From contig NZ_JBBDYL010000042.1 of assembly GCF_040901545.1 (NCBI RefSeq), positions 1-64,000 on the forward strand: DNA of 64,000 nt, in the 5' to 3' direction. The notes beneath the pieces were generated by a model that saw nothing but the letters and a program-made list of their open reading frames with translations, made no database searches and was not told where the DNA came from. Positions 6,694-13,369 of this stretch are shown here, in pieces (position 1 is the first letter of the stretch; each line of letters opens with the position of its first letter). The position numbers were made by a program, and so were the translations under genes. This stretch comes from Sulfuricaulis sp040901545. Its GTDB lineage: Bacteria; Pseudomonadota; Gammaproteobacteria; Acidiferrobacterales; Sulfurifustaceae.

Positions 6694-7752
6694 TCACATC
6701 CGCCTGACGAGTGTGCGTACCCATGACATTGCAGTCTCGATTGCCCAATCCGTTTGCACAAGGGTAAGTTCTGGCATCGGCTCGGAACCTGGACCGTGAC
6801 CAACCGAATTTCGAACCTTGCGAAAGTAGTCTTTCAGCATTTCTCCCTCCCAGACTGACAAATAACTGTCATTAGCTTTACTGACTAGGTTATCGACGTA
6901 CTGTGCGGCCCCTGTCTCTGTGCCTCGAGTCCATCCCTTTGTGTCGGACACTATCTTTATGGCGCTTTCGAGTGCCTTTGCCGCAAAGATAGCGGGATCC
7001 TTGTCGTTAGAATCTCGACGATCCAGAGCCTCCTTCATATCAATATCTACGTTCTTCCAAAGTGGGTCTGCGACAAGAGCCCAAAATGGCTTTGCGATGT
7101 TCTGTTCTATTGTTTCATCCACCGCGAGTTGGATGAAACCGTTATGGTAGGTTAGCGGTGCACCTGCGCGGCGAAATCGTTCATTGAGCTCTGCGACTTG
7201 ACCCTCGAAATTAGAATTTATTGTCGCGTTCCATGCTTTTATACCGTCTACTCTGCTTCCAGGAATCCGGAGCCCATTTCGCGGACCTGCATCACGCATT
7301 GCAGCTTCTTCTAAAGCCTTGGGCAGTTGAGCATTTGCTTGTGCGATCTCATCTCCTCGAAATCGCATCGCCAATTCTATGAAGCTGAGTCGCTCCTTAA
7401 TGAATTGATCGGGATCGACCTGACCAGTGAAATTGGCATTCACGAACTGGCCGCACGCATGCTCCCAGGAGAACCAACCAGAGATGGGCACCTCGTGACC
7501 AAGATAGTTCTTCTGCGTATACGAGTAGTACCGCTGAGACAGTTCATTGATGCCCAATTCTCTTGCTAAGCGGTCATGTAATGCTTTCCACTTGATTTTG
7601 TTCGCTTCGGTCTCTTTACCTTCCGAGTCATAGTAAGGCAAGGCGTCCTTAACGATTCCGAAAGCTTGATTCAGTAGGCGTCTTTCGAGTTCTGTATACC
7701 CTGACCAGATAGGTCTGTCTAAGTAGCGGTGGGAAAAGATGTCTGTAAGCAT
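6694..7752 (-). CDS. abortive-infection-like protein with C-terminal HEPN motif (352 aa)
   Basis: The C-terminal ~120 residues (AAKALESAIK..., then a helix, then RNSVGH at residues 314-319 followed by GPG) match the abortive-infection C-terminal domain pattern, including the R-N-x3-H HEPN signature. The N-terminus (MLTDIFSHRYLDRPIW) resembles the N-terminal domain of AbiJ-type proteins. Such proteins stop phage growth by cleaving RNA in the infected cell; that role is inferred by family. The gene is a stand-alone cassette between attC sites 6597-6687 and 7773-7842, with the ATG about 20 bases from the junction and no obvious ribosome site. Confidence 0.72.
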   Translation of the reverse strand: MLTDIFSHRYLDRPIWSGYTELERRLLNQAFGIVKDALPYYDSEGKETEANKIKWKALHDRLARELGINELSQRYYSYTQKNYLGHEVPISGWFSWEHACGQFVNANFTGQVDPDQFIKERLSFIELAMRFRGDEIAQANAQLPKALEEAAMRDAGPRNGLRIPGSRVDGIKAWNATINSNFEGQVAELNERFRRAGAPLTYHNGFIQLAVDETIEQNIAKPFWALVADPLWKNVDIDMKEALDRRDSNDKDPAIFAAKALESAIKIVSDTKGWTRGTETGAAQYVDNLVSKANDSYLSVWEGEMLKDYFRKVRNSVGHGPGSEPMPELTLVQTDWAIETAMSWVRTLVRRM

Positions 7753-7772
7753 GCTTTATCGTGATTCTGCGC

Positions 7773-7842
7773 GGCTAACGCCGAAGCTCAACCGCGTTTT
7801 CGCGCGCAGCGCAAAAACGTCGGTTGGAGCGCCTTGTTGGGC
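7773..7842 (-). other. attC recombination site
   Basis: GGCTAAC (7773-7779) and GTTGGGC (7836-7842, a perfect GTTRRRY) bound a 70-base palindrome with arms CCGAAGCTCAACCG and CGGTTGGAGCG and the inner stem GTTTTCGCGC/GCGCAAAAAC. This is the most canonical attC in the window. Confidence 0.88.
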
Positions 7843-7846
7843 ATTT

Positions 7847-8863
7847 TCATCTCGGTGTAATGCGCTGAATCCCTTCGGGCCCGACAAAGGGAGGAAGGAG
7901 TGCGCTGGCACTGGCGAGCTTTGGACTTCCCACCTTGACAGCGGGAGCGATTACTCCGCGCAGTTTCTCGTGAACCGAGCTGACACCGGAGAGAATGCCC
8001 TTGTAGTGGTTAAGTCTGTTCCCCCACATGGTTTGGTGGGTATGAACCTCTTTGTGAAATAGGGACTCAAGGTCCTGAAAGTGCTGCGCCACCTTTTTGA
8101 TGTGAGCAATGTAAGTGCCGCCAGCTAAATACTCGTAGACCGCGCGAACAGCTACCTGTTTCTGTTCTCCCGAAACATTTAGCGCGTGAATAGCGAGGAG
8201 TCCTTCGCGAGCGGTGTGAATGAGAGGAAGAATTCCTTGTGGGCTTATCACTAAGACCTCACGTTCAACAAAATAGTACTGGCGCTTTGCAGGAAAGCGG
8301 TTTGTGACAAGGACGGCGAGATTCGCTTCGCGCTTAATACGTGCTTCGGCGGCTTGCAGGATGTTCTTGCTCTTCCACGTCTCTTCTTTCTTAACCTCAT
8401 AGACAATTCGCCCTGCTCGCTGTCCCCGTGGCGCGCAAACGTCTTGAATGATGTCTCCGCCCTTTCCGACGTGCTCAAAACGATCTTCCCGGAAATGCTC
8501 TCGGAGAAATGCGAGAAGGGCACGTTCTTCTAGGAGGCCTTCCGTTTGGGCAGTCTCACCTCTACGTATCCGATCTTCGAGGACAGTAACTTTGTCGCGC
8601 AATCTTTTAGCTGTCGCTTGATACTTATGCAGTCGACCCTCCGCGCGTCGCCGTTCTTCCTCTCGAGCGCGTGCCGTTTTTGCACGTGCTCGAACCTGGA
8701 TGTCGCGCACCCGCTGCCTTGCGCGAGAGACCTCCTCATCTGCGCGCTTCTGGGCTGCCTTCAGCTTCTCGATCTGCCGTTGGATGCCTCGATGCTCCTT
8801 CCATACTTTGGCGAAGCGCGCCGCACTCAATGGACTACCGCAAAGGGGGCAGGAATTAGTCAT
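7847..8863 (-). CDS. DUF2130-like PD-(D/E)XK protein with zinc-ribbon start (338 aa)
   Basis: The N-terminus has a CPLCG knuckle, followed by a long Arg/Lys/Glu-rich coiled coil to about residue 110. Residues about 150-215 hold a restriction-endonuclease-like core, GGDIIQ (Asp) and IVYEVKKEETWKS (Glu-x-Lys), in the order typical of DUF2130 proteins. The last ~110 residues are helical with an unstructured Ala/Pro-rich tail. A nuclease role is likely but its target is unknown. The ATG at 8863 has GGAG eight bases upstream and was preferred over a read-through start in site E. The stop lies five bases from the attC. Confidence 0.72.
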   Translation of the reverse strand: MTNSCPLCGSPLSAARFAKVWKEHRGIQRQIEKLKAAQKRADEEVSRARQRVRDIQVRARAKTARAREEERRRAEGRLHKYQATAKRLRDKVTVLEDRIRRGETAQTEGLLEERALLAFLREHFREDRFEHVGKGGDIIQDVCAPRGQRAGRIVYEVKKEETWKSKNILQAAEARIKREANLAVLVTNRFPAKRQYYFVEREVLVISPQGILPLIHTAREGLLAIHALNVSGEQKQVAVRAVYEYLAGGTYIAHIKKVAQHFQDLESLFHKEVHTHQTMWGNRLNHYKGILSGVSSVHEKLRGVIAPAVKVGSPKLASASALLPPFVGPEGIQRITPR

Positions 8864-8886
8864 CAGTGCAGCTCCAGTCTGGAAAT

Positions 8887-9052
8887 GCCCAACTAGAATT
8901 AGACGACCTAAATGTCGGTTTGCAAAGCGACATAATACGGTTTTCCCTGTCGCATAGTAATTTGGCCCCTTATGTTTCAAGACCTTGGATAAATTTAGTA
9001 CGACCTAAAAGAAAATGACAAAGCCGACATCGGAAGTCATTCCGTCCGCACC
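8887..9052 (-). repeat. att-like site E (long form)
   Basis: GCCCAAC, then the conserved core from 8893 to 8933, then about 120 bases matching site F up to the stop codon of the TPR gene fragment. The alignment with F continues without a break into coding sequence, so E is a displaced and diverged copy of the chromosomal junction region. Confidence 0.85.
8951..8980 (-). promoter_or_regulatory. promoter-like pair in site E
   Basis: TTGAAA (8980-8975) and TATGCG (8956-8951) on the minus strand, spaced 18 bases. It sits about 60 bases before the cassette junction and directed at the DUF2130-like gene, the geometry expected of a cassette promoter. Confidence 0.4.
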
Positions 9053-9235
9053 TCAAGCGGCGAGTTGCTTGAGTTCCGCCGCGGCTTCTGCCATCGCCCG
9101 GATATCCCCCGCCCCTTCGCTGACAAAATAGGCGCGCTGAAAATATTCTTTGGCCTCATTGCGTTTCCCCTGCCGGGCAAAGCTGCGGCCCAGGCCCATC
9201 AAGTCGAGCGCAATCTTCTCGGCCGCGCCGTTTTC
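9053..9235 (-). pseudogene. 3' fragment of a TPR lipoprotein gene
   Basis: About 61 codons (AAEKIALDLMGLGRSFARQG through the EYFQRAY repeat to a TAA or TGA end) align with the C-terminus of the complete gene at 10956-11801. Several substitutions are scattered along the fragment, roughly 13% at DNA level by eye. The upstream part is missing: the open frame continues into the truncated attC and the toxin gene, which is not homologous. It marks an integration boundary, not a functional gene. Confidence 0.85.
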
Positions 9236-9263
9236 TGGCGTCGGCTTGATGGGCTGGTTATGC
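9236..9263 (-). other. truncated attC of the toxin-antitoxin cassette
   Basis: GTTATGC (9257-9263) is the outer box and contains the complement of the toxin TAA stop. It is followed leftward by a typical half-arm, CCCATCAAGCCGACGCC on the minus strand. The other half is replaced by the TPR gene fragment, so the site was broken when site E was joined here. Confidence 0.6.
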
Positions 9264-9554
9264 GCCGCTCTTCCAGCGACGTGGATTTCGACTACCATGC
9301 ATTACCGCAATAACGACAATTGTCGCGTCCTCCAACCGAAAATAAACACTGAACGGAAAGCGATGAATGACAGCGCGTCTTGTGTTCCGATGAACGTCTG
9401 GGTACATCAGTGGGGTTTCTGCGATGCTCGTAAGCATCGTCAGCACTTCATCAAGGAACTCGTGCCCCAAACCTTGCCGCTGCTCCTCGTACCATGTTGC
9501 CGCATCCGCTAAGTCTTGCTCTGCTTCCGGCCGGAGCCGAACCTCAAGAGTCAC
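9258..9554 (-). CDS. RelE/ParE-family toxin
   Basis: 98-residue toxin of the type II RelE/ParE superfamily. The pattern MTLEVRLRPEAEQDLADAA at the start, GHEFLDEV in the middle and the C-terminal block RRAVIHRFPFSVYFR plus VIAVMHGSRNPRRW are characteristic. ParE-like members poison gyrase and RelE-like members cut mRNA; sequence alone does not decide which. The start overlaps the antitoxin stop by four bases (ATGA), so the pair is translationally coupled. Such pairs often stabilise integron arrays against cassette loss. Confidence 0.88.
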   Translation of the reverse strand: MTLEVRLRPEAEQDLADAATWYEEQRQGLGHEFLDEVLTMLTSIAETPLMYPDVHRNTRRAVIHRFPFSVYFRLEDATIVVIAVMHGSRNPRRWKSGA

Positions 9555-9760
9555 AGCTTGCGCCGAATTTCCGTAATCGATTCGGTCGCCAAGCGACCAC
9601 GGTTTCCATCGGTTTCGTAGGCGTCGAGGCGTCTGTCAAGCTCAGCCTTTTGTTCCTCGGTAAGTGGTAGCGCCTTCTGATCGGAGGCGATGCTATCCCA
9701 CAATTCCTCGACGAGCTTAATGCGCTCATCGACTGGAAGTTTGCTCAGCTTCGTATTCAT
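9551..9760 (-). CDS. antitoxin, addiction-module component family
   Basis: 69-residue acidic protein with the pattern of the putative addiction module component family (LPVDERIKLVEELWDSIAS, then LTEEQKAELDRRLDAYE). Its first ~20 residues look like the DNA-binding or dimerisation part and its tail likely wraps the toxin. It is upstream of and overlaps the RelE/ParE gene by four bases. The leader of about 60 bases from the attC at 9816 may hold an autoregulated promoter, which is usual for such cassettes, but no operator could be assigned. Confidence 0.85.
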   Translation of the reverse strand: MNTKLSKLPVDERIKLVEELWDSIASDQKALPLTEEQKAELDRRLDAYETDGNRGRLATESITEIRRKL

Positions 9761-9815
9761 CGTGATGCCCTCAAAGTTCTTCTCCGCTAGTTTAGCCCAG
9801 TGAGCCTAAATCCGC

Positions 9816-9902
9816 ACATAACGTTCGCCATAACCGGCAGTGAAAAGCGGGGCGACGAAGGCGCGCCGCTTTTCACTGTCCGCGTTCATGGCGTTGTTAG
9901 GG
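9816..9902 (-). other. attC recombination site
   Basis: ACATAAC (9816-9822) and GTTAGGG (9896-9902) bound an 87-base site with a perfect 13-base stem CAGTGAAAAGCGG/CCGCTTTTCACTG and outer arms AACGTTCGCCAT/ATGGCGTTGTT. The TAA stop of the adjoining gene lies within the right box. Confidence 0.88.
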
Positions 9903-10322
9903 TGCGGTTGGATAACGCGCACGATGGTTCGCGGCCATGTTGAGAAGAACATCGAGGAGCGGTTGGCCAGCCATCTTGGCTTGTAATGATGCCGTCTTGC
10001 CATGCGTGGCAATGCCATAGGGAACGAGAATTTCGCTTGCAACAACTCCCTTGCCCGGCACTACCTCTAGCGCAAAGCCAACTGATTCGCCTTGTGCGTT
10101 TTTCCCACTACCTACAATAACGGTTGCCCCCGGATTTCTGGCTAACCCTGCTTCTTCGTAAGCATTGAACATAACGGAGCTAGAGCTGATGTTGTTTTTC
10201 AAGAACCAGGGATCGGCCTCATCGATCGCCGTGAACGACCTTACAGCTTTTGCCTTTGAGCGCATTGAAAAGAACAGCCAAAGTACCGCTACTATTGCTA
10301 CACCCCACCAAAAGCCCGACAT
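9897..10322 (-). CDS. hypothetical membrane-anchored protein (141 aa)
   Basis: One N-terminal membrane helix (residues about 5-19, WWGVAIVAVLWLFFS) followed by a soluble domain facing, probably, the cytoplasm. No family recognised. GGAGG lies just before the ATG. The gene is 36 bases downstream of the 10359-10772 gene with no attC between, so the two probably form one two-gene cassette. Its TAA overlaps the attC box. Confidence 0.62.
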   Translation of the reverse strand: MSGFWWGVAIVAVLWLFFSMRSKAKAVRSFTAIDEADPWFLKNNISSSSVMFNAYEEAGLARNPGATVIVGSGKNAQGESVGFALEVVPGKGVVASEILVPYGIATHGKTASLQAKMAGQPLLDVLLNMAANHRARYPTAP

Positions 10323-10358
10323 TGTTTCCTCCCACGATGTGACGCTGATTTGGGTTTT

Positions 10359-10772
10359 CTAACATCCGAAGTGCTGACGACAAACGCGAATGGCTTCCGC
10401 CAGAAACTCCTCTGAGATTGGAGCGCCATGGTTGTGCTCAATATCAATGCGATACCGGATGTAAGACTCAAGGCTAAGAGGATTTGGGATTCTTCCACTA
10501 CCGATTGAGGACCGATGCGCTTCAATGCGTGCAAATATTTCAGACTCCGGGACGCCGTGTTTCTTGAGCGTAGCGAAGGTTTCCACGATAGTAGCAATGC
10601 CACTTTCAGGAAGCCCTGCCAGTTGCATCATTCCCAACCCATCGATCATGTTTTCGTTAAAACCCATTGCAGCCGCCATTGGGTCTTCGCGCACCCGCTG
10701 TTTCGCAAGACTTCGAACAAGATCATTCTTGCTTGGCCGCCCACCACCGAACAATGATTTCCACAATCCCAT
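10359..10772 (-). CDS. hypothetical cassette protein (137 aa)
   Basis: Soluble protein beginning MGLWKSLFGGGRPSKND; no family recognised. GGAGGG sits eight bases before the ATG at 10772, which starts about 18 bases after the junction of site F. The frame remains open upstream through site F, but that stretch is repeat. As the first gene after site F it would be the first to be read from the promoter-like pair there. It shares a cassette with the gene at 9897-10322. Confidence 0.62.
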   Translation of the reverse strand: MGLWKSLFGGGRPSKNDLVRSLAKQRVREDPMAAAMGFNENMIDGLGMMQLAGLPESGIATIVETFATLKKHGVPESEIFARIEAHRSSIGSGRIPNPLSLESYIRYRIDIEHNHGAPISEEFLAEAIRVCRQHFGC

Positions 10773-10789
10773 AAGAAGCCCTCCGAGCA

Positions 10790-10955
10790 CCCTAACTAGA
10801 ATTAGACGACCTAAATGTCGGTTTGCAAAGCGACATAATACGGTGTTCCTTGTCGTATAGTAATTTGGTCCCTTATGTTTCAAGACCTTGGAAAAATTTA
10901 GTACGGCCTAAAAGAAAATGATAAACCCGACATCGGAAATCATTCCGCCCTCATC
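10790..10955 (-). repeat. att-like site F (long form, next to the chromosomal TPR gene)
   Basis: CCCTAAC, conserved core from 10796 to 10836, and the full extension up to the TPR gene stop. Within it ACGACCTAAA or ACGGCCTAAA occurs twice as a direct repeat, and ATGTCGG-TTTG at one end is answered by an inverted AAACCCGACAT at the other. This copy joins core chromosome (TPR gene and the MCE operon) to the cassette array, the place where an integron would have attI. No integrase gene is adjacent. Confidence 0.85.
10854..10883 (-). promoter_or_regulatory. promoter-like pair in site F
   Basis: TTGAAA (10883-10878) and TATACG (10859-10854) on the minus strand with an 18-base spacer, about 60 bases before the crossover. 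Position, direction and conservation in A, E and F suggest a Pc-like promoter for the array. Confidence 0.45.
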
Positions 10956-11801
10956 TCAGGGGGCGAGTTTCTTGAGTTCCGCCGCGGCCTCACTCATGGC
11001 TTGGACATCCCCTACCCCCTCACTGACCAAGTAAGCGCGCTGAAAATATTCTTTGGCCTCGTTGCGCTTCCCCTGCCGGGCAAAGCTGCGGCCCAGGCCC
11101 ATCAAGTCGAGCGCGATCTTCTCTGGCGCGCCGGTTTCCTTGTCGAGTTGCAGGGCGGCTGCATATGCCGCTTGCGCCGAGGCGTAATCGCCGGTTTGAA
11201 ACGCCGCATCCGCGATCAGGCGTTGCGAATTGGCTTCTTCGGATTTGTTCCCAGCGCTGCGATTCAAGGCGAGCGCGCGCCGGGCCAGTTGCAAGCTTTC
11301 GTTTAGATTGGCCGGCAAGCTCATACGCGCTTTGAGATTGTAAATCCGGCCCTCGGCCGGACATCCCCGGCATAAGTCCAGCGCTTTACTCGCCCAGATG
11401 CGCGCGTTGGCGGCGTCGGCGTCATCGAGATAAAAACTCGCCTTGCGGTAGGCGGCTTCGGCACGCTGCTTGTCATCAAACGGCAGGCCGGGGCCGGAGA
11501 GAATCTGATCCAGTGCGGCGTGCGCGTCCGAGGGATTACCAAGCCGCCGGTACACCAGCGAAAGATTCATGAGTTCGCGCGCCACCCCCTCCTGATTTTC
11601 CACCGAGCGGTGAATCGCCAACGATTTTTGATATTCGTCCCGCGCGAGCGCAAATTCTCCCTGCCGAAACGCCGCTTCCCCGCGCTGGTTGTACTCAATC
11701 GCCGCTTCCTGCTGGGGCGTAAGCCTGGGCGCACTGCTGACGCATCCGGCCAACGCCAACGCAGCCGATATCACGGCCCACGACAGAATCCATCGCTTCA
11801 T
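10956..11801 (-). CDS. TPR-repeat outer-membrane lipoprotein
   Basis: 281 residues. A signal peptide ends in the lipobox LAGC (Cys19), and the mature part is built of tetratricopeptide repeats (AAIEYNQRGEAAFRQGEF, then repeated A-x3-Y patterns to the C-terminus). TPR lipoproteins usually act as scaffolds for envelope complexes. It follows the MlaD-like gene after only 15 bases in the MCE operon, so a role in that lipid transporter is likely. The stop directly abuts site F, and a diverged 3' fragment of the same gene is found at 9053-9235. Confidence 0.85.
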   Translation of the reverse strand: MKRWILSWAVISAALALAGCVSSAPRLTPQQEAAIEYNQRGEAAFRQGEFALARDEYQKSLAIHRSVENQEGVARELMNLSLVYRRLGNPSDAHAALDQILSGPGLPFDDKQRAEAAYRKASFYLDDADAANARIWASKALDLCRGCPAEGRIYNLKARMSLPANLNESLQLARRALALNRSAGNKSEEANSQRLIADAAFQTGDYASAQAAYAAALQLDKETGAPEKIALDLMGLGRSFARQGKRNEAKEYFQRAYLVSEGVGDVQAMSEAAAELKKLAP

Positions 11802-11816
11802 GGCAAAGTTCCCGCC

Positions 11817-12683
11817 TTATTTTTTCTTTTGGTTTTGACCTTCCGTATAACTGTCCACCGGCAACGTTTCCGATTTCGGCGCCTCAATGGCGCCGCTGAT
11901 GGGCCAGGTCCGGCTGACGGAGTCGACGATTTTCTTGGCCCCCTCAACCGCCTCGCGGCCGCGTTTGGTTATCGCCGGCAGATCGGAGGCCGTAACCTTT
12001 TCCAGATTATCGAGCGCCCGGGTCGCGCTCAGGATCGCCGCATCCAACTTGCGCAACGTGGCCGGCACATCCGAGGCCGTGATTTTTTCGAGATTGTCGA
12101 AATTGTTCTTGGCGCTGACGAGCACGGCGTCCAGTTTCTGCTGTGTCGCCGGCAGCCCGGCCAGCAGCGTTTCGGCCCGCTGGGCGACGCGCTTTAAATC
12201 CTCGATCAGGGGGACAATCTCGGCGTAGAGTTCATCCACCACCTGTCCGAGCCCACGCTCCCGTTTGAACGCGATCTGCGTGTTGTCGGTGAGCGCGGCG
12301 GCGGTTTCCGTACCGGGCGAGATTTCAATGACGTTCGCACCGATTAAACCCTCCTTGAGCAAGCGCGCTTTCGAATCCGTCCTGACCCACTTCAGGTATT
12401 TTTTGTTAATGGCCAGCGTGACCTTGACCTTGGCCGCGTCGGTGAGTTCGAGTTTTTCAACTTTTCCAATGTTGAATCCGCTCAGCTTGACCGCCATCCC
12501 GTCGTTGATGTCCTGACCGCTCTCGGTAATGAAATTGAGATGGATTTTGGGCGAGAAGATATCGTGCTGATAACCGATGGATACGACCGTCAGCACTACG
12601 CCGAGGATGGCCACCAGGACGAACAGGCCGATTTTTTTCTCCAGTCCCTTAAAGCGCGGATCCTCGTTTTGCAAGATGGCCAT
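11817..12683 (-). CDS. MlaD-like MCE-domain lipid-transport protein
   Basis: 288 residues: an N-terminal membrane helix (about 18-36, IGLFVLVAILGVVLTVVSI), one MCE domain (about 45-120, including the GxxVKLSGFNIGKVEKLEL pattern), then a long helical tail with two related segments (LDAVLVSAKNNFDNLEKITAS and LDAAILSATRALDNLEKVTAS). MCE proteins form hexameric rings that pass lipids between the membranes. It is encoded 12 bases after the ABC-like subunit and is co-oriented with the permease, the standard Mla/MCE arrangement. Confidence 0.9.
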   Translation of the reverse strand: MAILQNEDPRFKGLEKKIGLFVLVAILGVVLTVVSIGYQHDIFSPKIHLNFITESGQDINDGMAVKLSGFNIGKVEKLELTDAAKVKVTLAINKKYLKWVRTDSKARLLKEGLIGANVIEISPGTETAAALTDNTQIAFKRERGLGQVVDELYAEIVPLIEDLKRVAQRAETLLAGLPATQQKLDAVLVSAKNNFDNLEKITASDVPATLRKLDAAILSATRALDNLEKVTASDLPAITKRGREAVEGAKKIVDSVSRTWPISGAIEAPKSETLPVDSYTEGQNQKKK

Positions 12684-12695
12684 GATTCCCTCGCG

Positions 12696-13343
12696 TCAAT
12701 GGGTCAAGGTGATGGTCTGGTCGGTCGTCAGGCGCGCAGACACCGCGTCGTCGGCACACAAGTACAAGGAGATGCGACCGGGTTTTTTTCCGTGATATTC
12801 GCCCGTCACGCTCATGATTTGATCTGACGACTCGCGGTCCAGCCCCGTGAACAGCGAATCATATATCAGGATGTCCGGCTCCATCAGCATCGCCCGCACC
12901 AGCGCCACCGCCCGTTTCTCGTACATCGTCAACTGGTCCGGCAATTGTCCCATCTGCCGTCGCAGTCCCGCTTCCGTCATGCCGAGCTGCCGGAACAGAT
13001 CAACCACCTTCCGCTCGGCTTGCGGGGCCGTGACGCCGCGGTGATACCAGGCCGGCAGCATCAGATTTTCCCAGGCCTTGAGATTGCTGATGAGTCCGCC
13101 GTCCGCCGGCACCACGCCGCTGCGCTCGAACAGCGTCAGGCGCTCGCTTTCTTCCAGCGCGTAGATATCCTGGCCATCCCATATCACGCTGCCCTTGGCC
13201 GGCCGACGCAATCCGGTGATCACGGAAAAAAATACATTTCTCCGCTCATCCGAATCGTAAATCGCCTTCGCGCGGGTGCCTGCGACCAGATCGAACGACA
13301 GATCCCGCATCGGGCCTTCAGTGACGTGATCGAAGGAGATCAT
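12696..13343 (-). CDS. ABC ATPase-like subunit of MCE transporter, catalytic motifs lost
   Basis: 215 residues placed where MlaF would be. The fold is recognisable (MISFDHVTEGPMRDLSFDLV, GLRRPAKGSVIWDGQDI, then EPDILIYDSLFTGLD), but each catalytic motif is degenerate. The Walker A region reads YDSDERRNV instead of GxxGxGKS/T, the signature is LPDQLTMYEKR instead of LSGG, the Glu after Walker B is Ser, and the switch His region reads CADDA. It should not hydrolyse ATP in the usual way. The frame is intact and the operon context conserved, so it may be a structural pseudo-ATPase. Confidence 0.82.
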   Translation of the reverse strand: MISFDHVTEGPMRDLSFDLVAGTRAKAIYDSDERRNVFFSVITGLRRPAKGSVIWDGQDIYALEESERLTLFERSGVVPADGGLISNLKAWENLMLPAWYHRGVTAPQAERKVVDLFRQLGMTEAGLRRQMGQLPDQLTMYEKRAVALVRAMLMEPDILIYDSLFTGLDRESSDQIMSVTGEYHGKKPGRISLYLCADDAVSARLTTDQTITLTH

Positions 13344-13369
13344 GGGCTGGCGCTCGCGTCGTCAGACAC

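Noticed and set aside
8864..8980. Shared N-terminal extension (KHKGPNYY...CRFANRHLGRL) read from the long att-like sites into the cassette genes
   Set aside because: It begins at TTG, is encoded by the repeat itself and occurs before unrelated proteins. It is more likely chance openness of the repeat than a leader peptide, though its conservation in A, E and F was noted.
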